The notes beneath the pieces are model-generated. The model was not told where the DNA came from and ran no database searches. It saw only the letters and a list, made by a program, of their open reading frames with translations. From contig OY970288.1 in assembly GCA_963716085.1 (NCBI GenBank), positions 806,001 to 870,000 of the forward strand: a DNA stretch of 64,000 nt. Direction: 5' to 3'. Below are positions 26,330 through 35,157 of this stretch, one piece after another (position 1 is the stretch's first letter; every line of letters begins with the position of its first letter). This DNA is from Persicitalea sp963716085. GTDB taxonomy: Bacteria; Bacteroidota; Bacteroidia; Cytophagales; Spirosomataceae. Both the position numbers and the translations under genes were made by a program.

Positions 26330-27550
26330 ATGGCCGCTATCCCCGCAGAAGTCAGTTCCGTCATCGACATCCGTCGTAACCGACTGCGCAGCCAGTTGAT
26401 TCTCGAACTATACCAGCACGGGCAGACCTCGATCAACCGGATGGCCCGCCTTTTCCACGCCAGCATTCCCTCGGCGACGGGGATCGTGAATGATCTGATC
26501 AAAGAAGGCTGGATTCAGGAAACGGGTACCGGCGTGGCTCCTGCCGGGCGTCCGCCCGCGCTCTACGGGCTGAACACCCAGAAGTACGTTACCCTGATTC
26601 TCGACATCACGAGGCACGATACCCAGCTCGTGATGTTCGATCTGGCCAATGAGTTCGTTGCCCGGCAGGAGATAGATCTTAAATTGGACGATTCGGAAAA
26701 CTACCTCGACGCGATAACCGACGCAGCTGAGGTTTTCCTGAAAGACCATAATTTCAGCCATAATCAGCTTTGGGGCATTGGCGTATCCATGCCGGGCCTC
26801 ATCAACGTGCAGAAGGGAACCAACCAGACCTACCCTCATCTGGCGGGAACCGACCTTTCCCTGGCCAGGCGACTCGAAGCCCAGTTTCAACTGCCCGTGG
26901 TTCTTATCAACGATACCCATGCGACCACCATTGGCGAGTATCGCTTTGGCCTGGCCGAGGGCAAGCAGCACGTTCTGACGGTCAACATCGACTGGGGCGT
27001 GGGCCTGGGCATTCTGCTCAACGGTGAGGTGTTCAACGGCGCGTCGGGCTTTGCGGGCGAGCTGGGGCATATTCAGGTGCAGCCCGACGGGTTGCCTTGC
27101 CACTGCGGCAAGATCGGCTGCCTGGACACGCTCACCTCCGGTTATGCCCTGATCCGGGAAGCCCAGGCGGGGATCGACGCCGGACGCGCCACGGCTTTGC
27201 CGCAGCTTTTGGGGGCAGAAGAGCCGTTGGACACGCACCACATCATCCGGGCAGCGCACAGCGGTGACGCGTTCTGTATCGCGTTGCTGGCTAACTTGGG
27301 AACTGAGCTGGGCAAGGGCATTGCTACTGCCGTCCATATGTTCAATCCCGAAATTGTAATTATTACGGGCTTACTGGCCGAAGCCGGGCCGCTCATTGCG
27401 GACCCCGTGAAGCGGGCGATTCACCAATATTGCCTGGTCGATTTTAGGGATGCCCTCGCGTTGCGCGTGTCGCAACTGGGCAGCAGAGCCCGGCAGTGGG
27501 GCACGCAGGTGCAGTTGGTGGAGCAGCTAGTAGGGAAGGAGTTTAGTTAG
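26330..27550 (+). CDS. ROK-family transcriptional regulator or sugar kinase
   Basis: The 406-residue protein combines an N-terminal winged helix (residues about 10-70, LILELYQHGQTSINRMARLFHAS) with an actin-like ROK domain. The ROK part has VSMPGLI, LINDTHATTIGEY and a zinc motif CHCGKIGCLDT near residue 265. Proteins of this layout (NagC/XylR type) repress sugar genes and respond to a sugar or its phosphate. No sugar genes are next to it, so its regulon cannot be told. The ATG at 26330 follows a 212-bp gap with no other visible feature. Confidence 0.88.
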   Translation: MAAIPAEVSSVIDIRRNRLRSQLILELYQHGQTSINRMARLFHASIPSATGIVNDLIKEGWIQETGTGVAPAGRPPALYGLNTQKYVTLILDITRHDTQLVMFDLANEFVARQEIDLKLDDSENYLDAITDAAEVFLKDHNFSHNQLWGIGVSMPGLINVQKGTNQTYPHLAGTDLSLARRLEAQFQLPVVLINDTHATTIGEYRFGLAEGKQHVLTVNIDWGVGLGILLNGEVFNGASGFAGELGHIQVQPDGLPCHCGKIGCLDTLTSGYALIREAQAGIDAGRATALPQLLGAEEPLDTHHIIRAAHSGDAFCIALLANLGTELGKGIATAVHMFNPEIVIITGLLAEAGPLIADPVKRAIHQYCLVDFRDALALRVSQLGSRARQWGTQVQLVEQLVGKEFS

Positions 27551-27597
27551 AAGCTATAAGCTTGCTTGTCTTATCGAATCGAAGATAAACCTCAAAT

Positions 27598-28887
27598 TTA
27601 ATTTTGCGAAAACTTGGCATTCAATAACTGACCCACGCACTGCATGACGGTGGCAGTGGCACCGGTGCGCGTCTGAACGTAGGTACGGTTGATCGCCCCA
27701 CTTTTTTCTCGGGCGGCGGCATGGGTCAGGATTTCTTCCAACTTTTTTTGAAATTCGGCTGCATCGCCAATAGCCCACGCGCCTTGCTGTTGAGTTAGAT
27801 CGACCGCTTCCTGAAATTTCTCGTAATTCTTATTACCAAAAAAGATGGGCAGCCCGAAGGTGGCGGCTTCCAGAATATTGTGCAGTCCGGCTCCAAACGC
27901 ACCGCCAATGTAGGCCACCTGCCCATAGCGGTAAAGTGACGACAGCATCCCGACGTTGTCGATAAGCAGGTATCGGACGCTTTTGATTTTATCAATATTA
28001 AAATCCGCAGCCTGATACGCCGAGTAACGAAGCGTCTGTCCGGCCAGAGTTTGCTCCCAAAGGACGAGTTCGTCTTCGTGAATTTCGTGCGGAGCGATGA
28101 TGGCTTTGAGTGAAATTTTCAGCGCATTTAAAGCCGCAACCGTCACCGTACGATCAGTTTCCCACGCCGACCCTACCACCAGGCAAGGCTGGCTTTGCAC
28201 GAAAGCCGCGATTTCGGGCAAACCGCGGGCGGCTTCGGCGATTTGCCGTACCCGGTCGAAGCGGGTGTCGCCCGCTACCGTGACTTGGTCGATGCCTACC
28301 CCGCGGAGCAGCCTGGCCGACTCCTCGTTTTGTACCAGGATGTGGTCGAAGTAGCGCAGCAGTTTTGTGTAAAACCTGCCGTAGGATTTGAAAAAAAGCT
28401 GGCTGGGGCGAAAAATAGCTGAGAAGGAAAGGATGACCGCGTCGCTGCGCCGGAGCTCACGCAGGTAGTTGTACCAAAATTCGTACTTAATAAAGAAAGC
28501 CACCCGAGGCCGCAACAGCCCGACCAACTGCCGTGCGTTAGCGGGCGTGTCGCTGGGAAGGTAGGTTACGAAATCGGCCCCGGCATAGTTTTTTCGTACT
28601 TCGTAGCCCGACGGTGAAAAGAAAGTCAGGAAAATGAAATAGCCTGGGTAGCGCGCGCGAAACGCCTCCATTACCGGGCGCCCCTGCTCGAATTCACCCA
28701 GGGATGCTGCGTGAAACCACGCCACCGGACGCCCCTGAATCAGAGGCGGTAAGTCGGCGAGAAGCCGGGGTAATAACTTTTCTCTTCCCCGTACCCACTG
28801 CCGGGCCTTGGGGTGGAAGGCAGCCGCCAGACGCATCGACAAGGCGTAGGCGCGGATGGAAAGGGGATAGAGCAGTAACTTGAACAA
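27598..28887 (-). CDS. waaA: 3-deoxy-D-manno-octulosonic acid transferase
   Basis: Adds Kdo to lipid A precursor at the inner membrane in LPS synthesis. The 429-residue GT-B glycosyltransferase has an N-terminal hydrophobic helix, the WFHAASLGEFEQGRP pattern near residue 55, the acceptor region KYEFWYNYLREL near residue 134, and the C-terminal donor site GGAFGAGLHNILEAATFGLP near residue 328. It is convergent with the ROK gene, and the 47 bp between them hold no clear terminator. Confidence 0.94.
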   Translation of the reverse strand: MFKLLLYPLSIRAYALSMRLAAAFHPKARQWVRGREKLLPRLLADLPPLIQGRPVAWFHAASLGEFEQGRPVMEAFRARYPGYFIFLTFFSPSGYEVRKNYAGADFVTYLPSDTPANARQLVGLLRPRVAFFIKYEFWYNYLRELRRSDAVILSFSAIFRPSQLFFKSYGRFYTKLLRYFDHILVQNEESARLLRGVGIDQVTVAGDTRFDRVRQIAEAARGLPEIAAFVQSQPCLVVGSAWETDRTVTVAALNALKISLKAIIAPHEIHEDELVLWEQTLAGQTLRYSAYQAADFNIDKIKSVRYLLIDNVGMLSSLYRYGQVAYIGGAFGAGLHNILEAATFGLPIFFGNKNYEKFQEAVDLTQQQGAWAIGDAAEFQKKLEEILTHAAAREKSGAINRTYVQTRTGATATVMQCVGQLLNAKFSQN

Positions 28888-28956
28888 AGAAGGCGAACAC
28901 GATTTTTACAAAAGTACCTATTCTCAATAATAACCATTCTCTAAACAGCAATTCCT

Positions 28957-29298
28957 ATGAAAGCGCAACCAAACGAAGAAGGCGGCTACGACACCATGTC
29001 CGAGGCCCTGGCCGCCCTGGAAGAAAAAGGCTACACTTGCAACTTTAACCTGATCTCCGACGGGCTGGAACATAAGACCGAAGAGGAAGTCATCAAACTT
29101 TCGGCCGAGCAGTTCGACATTACAGAGGTACACCGCTTCGAGGGAATGTCCAACCCTTCCGATAATTCAATCTTGTACGCTATCGAGTCGGAAGGCGGCC
29201 TGAAAGGCACCCTCGTCAATGCCTACGGCACTTACGCCGATGCGCTATCTTCCGAAATGATCAAGAAGCTGGACACACGGCACGCGAAGGGAATGTAA
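28957..29298 (+). CDS. Conserved bacteroidete protein of unknown function
   Basis: A 113-residue protein with helix-strand pattern, containing YDTMSEALAALEEKGYTCNFNL and FEGMSNPSDNSILYAIES. Similar small proteins in Bacteroidetes are sometimes labelled phosphoribosylpyrophosphate synthetase, but no PRPP-binding motif is present, so I do not accept that name. No signal peptide or membrane segment. It is divergent from waaA with 69 bp between the starts. Confidence 0.75.
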   Translation: MKAQPNEEGGYDTMSEALAALEEKGYTCNFNLISDGLEHKTEEEVIKLSAEQFDITEVHRFEGMSNPSDNSILYAIESEGGLKGTLVNAYGTYADALSSEMIKKLDTRHAKGM

Positions 29299-29307
29299 AG
29301 GGGGGGG

Positions 29308-29471
29308 TGTAATTGTTGAACCGTTGAATCGTGTAATTGATGTGGAACCGTTTATTTGTTCAGCTACCAAGCATAGATAGCGTATCAGGAGACACGACAG
29401 CAAACAATTCCACTTACAAACAACTCAACATCAATTACACAGTTCAACGATTACACGATTACACGATTACA
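29308..29471. repeat. Inverted and tandem repeat leader before ytxJ
   Basis: GTGTAATTGATG (29331-29342) pairs with CATCAATTACAC (29429-29440). After the second arm, CGATTACA occurs three times in tandem (29448-29471), ending 11 bp before the ytxJ start. Confidence 0.8.
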
Positions 29472-29482
29472 CAACAACAAAT

Positions 29483-29836
29483 ATGAATTGGCATCAACTT
29501 ACCCAAGCTTCCCAGCTTGAAGAAATAAAGAAGGAATCACAACAGCGTCCCGTGCTGATTTTTAAGCATAGCACGCGTTGCAACATTAGCGCAACGGCCA
29601 AAGGGCGGCTTGAAAGAAAGTGGAAAGAGGACGAAGTGGGCAATTTAGCGCCTTACTACCTGGATCTGATTTCGTTACGTTCGCTATCGAACGAGGTGGC
29701 TGAAACCTTTGACGTTCCGCACCAGTCGCCACAGGTTCTGCTAATCTCGAAAGGCGAGTGCATCTTCGACGCTTCGCACTTCGACATTAGTTTCGACGAG
29801 ATCAGTCAGCAGGCCAGTAGCATCGAGTTGGCTTAA
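29483..29836 (+). CDS. ytxJ: YtxJ/BrxC-type bacillithiol redox protein
   Basis: Thioredoxin-fold protein of the DUF2847 family, which removes bacillithiol from protein cysteines after oxidative stress. The 117-residue protein has the active-site region VLIFKHSTRCNISA (family TCPIS-like, a single cysteine), the PYYLDLISLRSLSNEVAE segment, and HQSPQVLLISKGE with the cis-proline. The cysteine motif is TRCNIS. It suggests this organism uses bacillithiol. Confidence 0.88.
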   Translation: MNWHQLTQASQLEEIKKESQQRPVLIFKHSTRCNISATAKGRLERKWKEDEVGNLAPYYLDLISLRSLSNEVAETFDVPHQSPQVLLISKGECIFDASHFDISFDEISQQASSIELA

Positions 29837-29853
29837 GATTTCTTGAAAATAAT

Positions 29854-29898
29854 GACGGGCGTAGCCGGAAAACTGTTTCTGGCTACGCCCGTCTTTTT
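29854..29898. terminator. Terminator between ytxJ and osmC-like gene
   Basis: GACGGGCGTAGCC pairs perfectly with GGCTACGCCCGTC across 14 bases, then TTTTT. The 13-bp stem separates convergent genes. Confidence 0.9.
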
Positions 29899-29905
29899 AG
29901 GCTAC

Positions 29906-30325
29906 CTAGATAGCGTTCCACGAGAAGGCTACGGCTTGTACCAGATCCGGGTGCAGGCTGAGCGCCACCGGACAAGTATGGGCGGCGCGTTCCAGCTTGG
30001 CGCGTTCCGCGTCGGACAGTTCCCGGTCAGTAAGCATTTTCATTTCCAATTCTACGCGGGCGATGCGGCGCGGCGCATCCGCCGACATTATTTTGGTGAT
30101 CTCCATTTCAGACCCTTCGATATCGAGGCTATCGCGGCGGGCGGCGATGCCCATGATCGTCATCATGCAGCTGCCCAAAGCGGTTGCCACGAGGTCGGTA
30201 GGGGAGAAGGCCTCGCCCCTTCCCTGATTATCGGTGGGGGCATCGGTCAGGATTTGGGTGCTCGATTGCAGGTGGGTGGCTTGGGTGCGTAGCGCGCCCA
30301 AATAGTCGGTTTTGATCGTCGGCAT
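29906..30325 (-). CDS. OsmC-family peroxiredoxin-like protein
   Basis: OsmC/Ohr proteins reduce organic peroxides with a pair of cysteines. The 139-residue protein has the first cysteine in ALGSCMMTIMGIAA near residue 53 and the second in AAHTCPVALSLHP near residue 118, with the expected FSPTDLVATAL helix before the first. Spacing is that of the OsmC (YhfA-like) group rather than Ohr. No partner gene is adjacent. Confidence 0.9.
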   Translation of the reverse strand: MPTIKTDYLGALRTQATHLQSSTQILTDAPTDNQGRGEAFSPTDLVATALGSCMMTIMGIAARRDSLDIEGSEMEITKIMSADAPRRIARVELEMKMLTDRELSDAERAKLERAAHTCPVALSLHPDLVQAVAFSWNAI

Positions 30326-30452
30326 GAGTTTCTGGTTGGTGAGAAGAACATAAAATTATAAAAAACCGTTAAGAAAGGGCGTCCCAAAATTGAGAACCGA
30401 ACAACTTTCTCTATTTTCACCTTTCGAAACACTTCGCTTGAAATCTCCTATT

Positions 30453-31202
30453 ATGCTGAACAGAAAACACTTACTGCTCGTTGGCTTATGCCTTCTGTTG
30501 ACCACCGCGGGTTGGGCGCAGCGGCGCGGTGAGGCCGATACGGACATCGAAACTTATAACTCGCTTTTCTCGGGCGGCATAACTACCAACACCAATTCGG
30601 GTTTGTTCGGTGGGTTGGTTGTCCGCAGCTCCAATTCCCTATCGGGGACACTCTTCGGCAAGCAGCAGTTTCGGTACCTGGCCCTCGAGATAGTCAACGT
30701 CAAGCATCCCAAGGAATACGCGTCGCCTTATCCTGGCAACGGGGCCCGACTGATTCGTGACAAGCAGAACTACCTCTTTGTGTTGCGCCCCGAGTACGGT
30801 CGCGAGTTGATGTTCTACAACCGCCACTCCAACGAAGGCATTTCCATTAGTGGCATTGTGGCCGCCGGGCCTTCTATCGGCATAGAAAAACCGTACTACG
30901 TGCAACTTCAACCCCGTGCGGGCGTGGTTACTTCCGTACCCTATCGACCCGATTTGCCGGGCGACATCATTGGGGCCGGCAGCTTTTTTGCGGGCTTCGA
31001 TAAGGCCAAGTTGGTGCCGGGCGCGCACCTCAAGGCGGCACTCAGCTTCGAGCTGAGCGCATTTCGTGAGAACATGACCGGCATAGAAATTGGCTTCGTC
31101 GCGGAGGCATTTTCCCGCCAGATTATTATCGTGCCCCAGGCCCAGAACCGCAGCTTCTTCACGTCTGGTTTCGTGACGCTGTATTATGGGTTAAAGAAAT
31201 AA
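30453..31202 (+). CDS. Secreted or outer-membrane protein of unknown function
   Basis: A 249-residue protein with a signal peptide (MLNRKHLLLVGLCLLLTTAG, cleaved near WAQ). The rest alternates short beta strands and ends in an aromatic-rich strand (FVTLYYGLKK), as in beta-barrel outer-membrane proteins. The ATG at 30453 is chosen over an upstream in-frame start at 30390 because the signal peptide begins there. I recognise no family by name. Confidence 0.7.
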   Translation: MLNRKHLLLVGLCLLLTTAGWAQRRGEADTDIETYNSLFSGGITTNTNSGLFGGLVVRSSNSLSGTLFGKQQFRYLALEIVNVKHPKEYASPYPGNGARLIRDKQNYLFVLRPEYGRELMFYNRHSNEGISISGIVAAGPSIGIEKPYYVQLQPRAGVVTSVPYRPDLPGDIIGAGSFFAGFDKAKLVPGAHLKAALSFELSAFRENMTGIEIGFVAEAFSRQIIIVPQAQNRSFFTSGFVTLYYGLKK

Positions 31203-31330
31203 ATCGAGGTTTTTACCTCACGGCTGCGGCCGACCGCTCCCTGCCCCCTCTCCTGTCAGGAAAGAAGGTGATGGATTCAGTATCTGTTTTAAAAATATGC
31301 TCTCTTGTGGAAAGCGATCGGTTTTGAAAA

Positions 31331-31362
31331 GCCGAAAGCCAACTGCCGAAAGCCGACCGCTA
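31331..31362 (+). repeat. GCC-starting heptads before lipA
   Basis: Seven-base units of form GCCGAAA or GCCAACT repeat four times, ending two bases before the lipA ATG. The same family occurs at 32336 and 50661-50761. Confidence 0.85.
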
Positions 31363-31364
31363 TA

Positions 31365-32243
31365 ATGATCGAACTTCCCGTTATCCCCACCCAACGCAAG
31401 AAGCGCCCCGACTGGCTGCGCGTGAAACTACCCGCCGGCCCCGATTTCCTGCGGGTGCGGCAGTTGGTGGACACCTATAAGCTACACACGATTTGCGAGA
31501 GCGGCAGTTGCCCCAACATGGGCGAATGCTGGGGCGCCGGTACGGCCACGTTCATGATTTTGGGTAATGTCTGTACGCGCAGTTGCAGTTTCTGCGCCGT
31601 GGCCACGGGCCGCCCGCCCGAATACGATACCGACGAGCCGCAGCGGGTGGCCGAGGCCATCCGGCTGATGGGCGTCAAGCACGCCGTAATCACCTCCGTC
31701 AACCGTGACGAGCTGAAAGATCGGGGGGCAGAAATCTGGTACCAAACTGTGCGGCAAGTGAAGGAGCAAAGCCCCGCCACGACCATCGAAACGCTCATTC
31801 CCGACGTAAAAAATAACTGGGACGCGCTTCATCGCATGATCGAGGGCGGCCAGGAAGTGGTGTCGCACAACGTCGAGACCGTCGAGCGGCTGTATCGCGG
31901 TGTGCGCCCGCAGGCGAAGTACGAGCGCAGCCTGGAACAAATCCGCCGCACGAAGGAAGCGAAGCAGCGCACCAAGTCCGGCATTATGCTGGGCTTGGGC
32001 GAAACAAAAGACGAAATGTTCAAGGCCATGGACGACCTGGCCGCCCACGGCCTCGATATCCTGACGCTCGGCCAGTACCTGCAACCCACCAAGATGCACC
32101 ACGAGGTCATCGAGTGGATCACGCCCGAGGTGTTCGATATGTACCGTGAAGAGGGCCTGCGCCGCGGCTTGAAGTACGTGGAGTCCGGCCCGCTCGTGCG
32201 GTCCAGCTACCACGCCGAACGCCACGTGAATGTGCCTATCTGA
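31365..32243 (+). CDS. lipA: Lipoyl synthase
   Basis: Radical-SAM enzyme that inserts two sulfurs into octanoyl chains on lipoyl domains. The 292-residue protein has the auxiliary cluster motif CESGSCPNMGEC near residue 45, the radical-SAM motif CTRSCSFC near residue 70, and the expected late SGPLVRSSYHAE with the conserved arginine-serine near the C terminus. The ATG at 31365 is preferred over an upstream start inside the repeat. It ends in a strong terminator. Confidence 0.95.
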   Translation: MIELPVIPTQRKKRPDWLRVKLPAGPDFLRVRQLVDTYKLHTICESGSCPNMGECWGAGTATFMILGNVCTRSCSFCAVATGRPPEYDTDEPQRVAEAIRLMGVKHAVITSVNRDELKDRGAEIWYQTVRQVKEQSPATTIETLIPDVKNNWDALHRMIEGGQEVVSHNVETVERLYRGVRPQAKYERSLEQIRRTKEAKQRTKSGIMLGLGETKDEMFKAMDDLAAHGLDILTLGQYLQPTKMHHEVIEWITPEVFDMYREEGLRRGLKYVESGPLVRSSYHAERHVNVPI

Positions 32244-32262
32244 TTTTTTATAAAATTGACCG

Positions 32263-32305
32263 ATAAAAGCCCCTGCCAGTGCCTGACATGGGCTTTTATT
32301 TTATC
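32263..32305 (+). terminator. Terminator after lipA
   Basis: ATAAAAGCCC pairs with GGGCTTTTAT across 17 bases and is followed by a T-rich tail. Confidence 0.8.
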
Positions 32306-32335
32306 TGGAAAGATGATTTCAAAGCAGCAGAAAAA

Positions 32336-32371
32336 AGCCGAAAGCCAACCGCCAATAGCCGACCGCCAACA
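32336..32371 (+). repeat. GCC-starting heptads before the lycopene cyclase
   Basis: Five consecutive seven-base units of form GCCGAAA/GCCAACC run up to the base before the ATG at 32372. Each unit starts GCC and ends in A/C-rich bases. Confidence 0.85.
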
Positions 32372-33532
32372 ATGAAACGCTACGACTATATCATCGCGGG
32401 CGGCGGACTGGCGGGATTGAGCCTGGCCTATTACATGAACCAGTCGGTGCTGCGCAACAAGCGCATCCTTATTATCGATAAAGACAATAAGGACAAGAAC
32501 GACCGGACCTGGTGCTTTTGGGAAACGGATACGAAGAGTCCCTTCGACCCAATCATTTTTCGGAGGTGGCCGGAGGTGTATTTTTACGGCAGCGATGGCT
32601 TCGAGAAGAAGCTTGACCTCGGCGACTACAACTACAAGTGGATTCGGGGCATTGATTTCTACGACTTCGTCAAGACTGACCTTGCCGCCAACCCCAACAT
32701 CACTTTCCTGAACACCAACATCGAACGCCTGACCAGCACCGCCGATGGCGGCTTCGTCATTACGGAAGCTGGGCAGTTCATCGCCGACTACGTTTTCGAT
32801 AGCGTGACGCCGCTGCGAATCGACAACCCCAACCGGCAGAATATGCTCCAGCATTTCAAAGGCTGGGAAATCACCACGCCGCAGCCCGCCTTTGACCCCG
32901 ATGTACCGATCATGATGGACTATCGCGTCGCGCAAATCGGCCTTGGGGTACGATTCAGTTACGTCCTTCCCGTCGACGAAAAGCGGGCTTTTGTCGAGTA
33001 CACCGTCTTTTCGGATAAGCTTTTAGACCAGGCCGACTACGATCGGGAACTCCACACCTACCTCCGCGACATCCTGGGAATCGAAGATTTCGAGATTCAT
33101 CACGAAGAATTCGGCGTGATCCCTATGACGGACGAGCTTCCTGAAACACCCCGCGATAGTCGCATCATCAGAATCGGCACCTCCGGCGGCTACGTGAAAG
33201 CCTCGTCGGGTTATGCCTTTAAGAGAACTCAGTGGCTCACGCAGGAGCTGGTCAGGCAAATCTTGACGGTGGGTAAGCCAATTCCCACGAAAACAACGCT
33301 TCGTTCCTGGTTCAAACACCTGCAGGATAGTACGCTGCTGAATGTTCTTTTAAAAAAGCGCGCTTCGGGGGATGTCGTTTTCACTCATCTTTATAAAAAT
33401 AACCCCACCCCTCGTCTGCTGGCTTTTCTGGATGGGAACAACACCGTGTGGGATGATCTCCGCACGATGTCCACCGTACCACTTTGGGCTTTTACCAAAG
33501 GAATGGTCGATACGCTGGTGAAGAGATTTTAG
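32372..33532 (+). CDS. crtY: Lycopene cyclase family flavoprotein
   Basis: FAD/NAD-binding protein similar to lycopene beta-cyclases, which close the ends of lycopene during carotenoid synthesis. The 386-residue protein has the dinucleotide motif DYIIAGGGLAGLSLAYYM at the N terminus, the family pattern NDRTWCFWE near residue 45, a conserved FSYVLPVDEKRAFVEYTVF in the middle, and GGYVKASSGYAFKR near residue 272. The ATG at 32372 follows the repeat directly. No other carotenoid genes are in the window, so the symbol is by family. Confidence 0.85.
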   Translation: MKRYDYIIAGGGLAGLSLAYYMNQSVLRNKRILIIDKDNKDKNDRTWCFWETDTKSPFDPIIFRRWPEVYFYGSDGFEKKLDLGDYNYKWIRGIDFYDFVKTDLAANPNITFLNTNIERLTSTADGGFVITEAGQFIADYVFDSVTPLRIDNPNRQNMLQHFKGWEITTPQPAFDPDVPIMMDYRVAQIGLGVRFSYVLPVDEKRAFVEYTVFSDKLLDQADYDRELHTYLRDILGIEDFEIHHEEFGVIPMTDELPETPRDSRIIRIGTSGGYVKASSGYAFKRTQWLTQELVRQILTVGKPIPTKTTLRSWFKHLQDSTLLNVLLKKRASGDVVFTHLYKNNPTPRLLAFLDGNNTVWDDLRTMSTVPLWAFTKGMVDTLVKRF

Positions 33533-33570
33533 CAGGTTTGGTTAATTTCTAAAAAAAATTCAATTTTGCG

Positions 33571-33650
33571 GCGGCATCCAGAAGCTTCTCACAAGGAGAA
33601 GCGCCAACCGGGCCTGAGCACCACGGTGGAAAAGGAAAGATGTGGGTCAA
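33571..33650 (+). promoter_or_regulatory. Possible structured leader upstream of metK
   Basis: The stretch carries a perfect stem GCTTCTC (33584-33590) with GAGAAGC (33596-33602) and an outer pair CATC (33575-33578) with GATG (33639-33642). Between them lie GCCAACC and CACGGTGGAA. Parts recall the 3' half of a SAM-I riboswitch (AACC, ACGGTG, GAAAGATG), but the conserved kink-turn and GAGGGA core are missing. It lies about 140 bp before a SAM synthetase gene. The remaining part to 33756 is C-rich and shows one hairpin (ACCGC-N5-GCGGT). Confidence 0.35.
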
Positions 33651-33756
33651 AAACCAAAAACAGTTCTCCTCCCCCCACCCCGCTTCCTGAACTCATCTAT
33701 CGGCACCGCCAAAAGCGGTTATCGCGTGTCCGTTTTTATAAACTGCGTCCTCAATA

Positions 33757-33780
33757 ATTCATCATTCATCATTCATCATT
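33757..33780 (+). repeat. ATTCATC heptamer, three copies, before metK
   Basis: Three tandem units and a partial fourth end five bases before the metK ATG. The reverse-complement unit GAATGAT occurs at 41754-41767. Confidence 0.9.
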
Positions 33781-33785
33781 AAAAA

Positions 33786-35066
33786 ATGCCTTACCTGTTC
33801 ACTTCGGAATCCGTGTCGGAAGGACACCCCGACAAAGTAGCCGATCAGATTTCGGACGCCCTCATCGACAACTTCATGGCCTGGGATCCCAACAGCAAAG
33901 TGGCCTGCGAAACGCTCGTCACGACCGGACAAGTTGTACTGGCCGGAGAAGTTAAGACAAGCACCTACCTCGATGTGCAGAAGATTGCTCGTGAAGTCAT
34001 CCGCAAAATCGGCTACACGAAGAGCGAGTATATGTTCGAGGCTAATTCCTGCGGCGTGATGTCGGCCATCCACGACCAAAGCGCGGACATCAACCAGGGC
34101 GTGGATCGCGCGGCGGCAAGCCAGGATTTTGAGGCCAAAGCCAACGCCCAGGGCGCGGGCGATCAGGGCATGATGTTCGGCTACGCCACTAGCGAAACCG
34201 AAAACTACATGCCGCTGGCCCTGGATTTGGCCCACAATATTTTGAAGGAGCTATCCAACATCCGCAACAACGAACCCGAGCTCATCCCTTACCTCCGCCC
34301 CGACGCCAAGGCGCAGGTCACGATCGAATACAGCGACGACAACGTCCCGCAGCGCATCGACACCATCGTGGTATCGACCCAACACGACGATTTTGCCAGT
34401 GAGAAAGACATGTTGGAAAAAATAAACTCCGACGTCATCTCCTTCGTGATTCCGCGCGTGAAGGAAACCCTGGCGGAGGAGATGCAGAAGCTGTTTACCG
34501 ACGATATTACGTATTACATCAACCCCACCGGCAAATTCGTGATCGGCGGACCGCACGGCGACACCGGCCTGACGGGCCGCAAGATTATCGTGGACACCTA
34601 CGGCGGCAAAGGCGCGCACGGCGGCGGTGCCTTCTCGGGCAAGGATCCTTCCAAAGTGGACCGCTCGGCGGCTTACGCCACGCGCCACATCGCCAAAAAT
34701 ATGGTTGCCGCCGGACTCTGTGACGAGGTGCTGGTGCAGGTTTCCTACGCCATCGGCGTAGCCAAACCCTGCGGCCTTTTCGTGGATACCAAAGGCACGG
34801 CCAAAGTCGATATGAACGACGGAGCCATTGCCCGTAAAATCGAGAAAATTTTCGATATGCGCCCCTACGCCATTGAGGAGCGGCTGAAACTGCGTAATCC
34901 GATCTACTCCGAGACTGCCGCCTATGGACACATGGGGCGCGTGAACGAGGTAGTGAAGAAGAGCTTCAAAGGAGCCGACGGCGCAGAAAAGGAAGTTGAA
35001 GTGGAGCTGTTTACCTGGGAGAAACTCGATTTTGTGGATAAAATCAAGGAGGCGTTTGGGCTGTAG
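33786..35066 (+). CDS. metK: S-adenosylmethionine synthetase
   Basis: Makes SAM from methionine and ATP. The 426-residue protein has the N-terminal SVSEGHPDKVADQISDA, the GAGDQGMMFGYA loop near residue 118, and the P-loop-like GGGAFSGKDPSKVDRSAAY near residue 280. It is slightly longer than E. coli MetK through an insertion near residues 165-235. The start at 33786 follows a heptamer repeat and a possible regulatory leader. Confidence 0.96.
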   Translation: MPYLFTSESVSEGHPDKVADQISDALIDNFMAWDPNSKVACETLVTTGQVVLAGEVKTSTYLDVQKIAREVIRKIGYTKSEYMFEANSCGVMSAIHDQSADINQGVDRAAASQDFEAKANAQGAGDQGMMFGYATSETENYMPLALDLAHNILKELSNIRNNEPELIPYLRPDAKAQVTIEYSDDNVPQRIDTIVVSTQHDDFASEKDMLEKINSDVISFVIPRVKETLAEEMQKLFTDDITYYINPTGKFVIGGPHGDTGLTGRKIIVDTYGGKGAHGGGAFSGKDPSKVDRSAAYATRHIAKNMVAAGLCDEVLVQVSYAIGVAKPCGLFVDTKGTAKVDMNDGAIARKIEKIFDMRPYAIEERLKLRNPIYSETAAYGHMGRVNEVVKKSFKGADGAEKEVEVELFTWEKLDFVDKIKEAFGL

Positions 35067-35134
35067 GTTAGTGCCTGTGTTTCCAGCTCGTGTTTGTAGA
35101 AAATTTGATTTCAAAGAAGAATCATTTGCCGCAA

Positions 35135-35156
35135 ACGGGCTAGAAGCCCGTACCAC
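35135..35156. repeat. REP-like palindrome at the 3' side of murF
   Basis: ACGGGC-N5-GCCCGTACCACA. The outer sequence matches the larger inverted repeat at 36493-36586 on the other side of murF. Confidence 0.75.
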
Positions 35157-35157
35157 A

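Noticed and set aside
28957..29298. Phosphoribosylpyrophosphate synthetase label for the small protein
   Set aside because: No PRPP-binding motif is present and the length is far too short.
33571..33650. Standard SAM-I riboswitch
   Set aside because: The conserved GAGGGA core and the kink-turn are missing; only scattered motifs fit, so it is given as a possible leader only.
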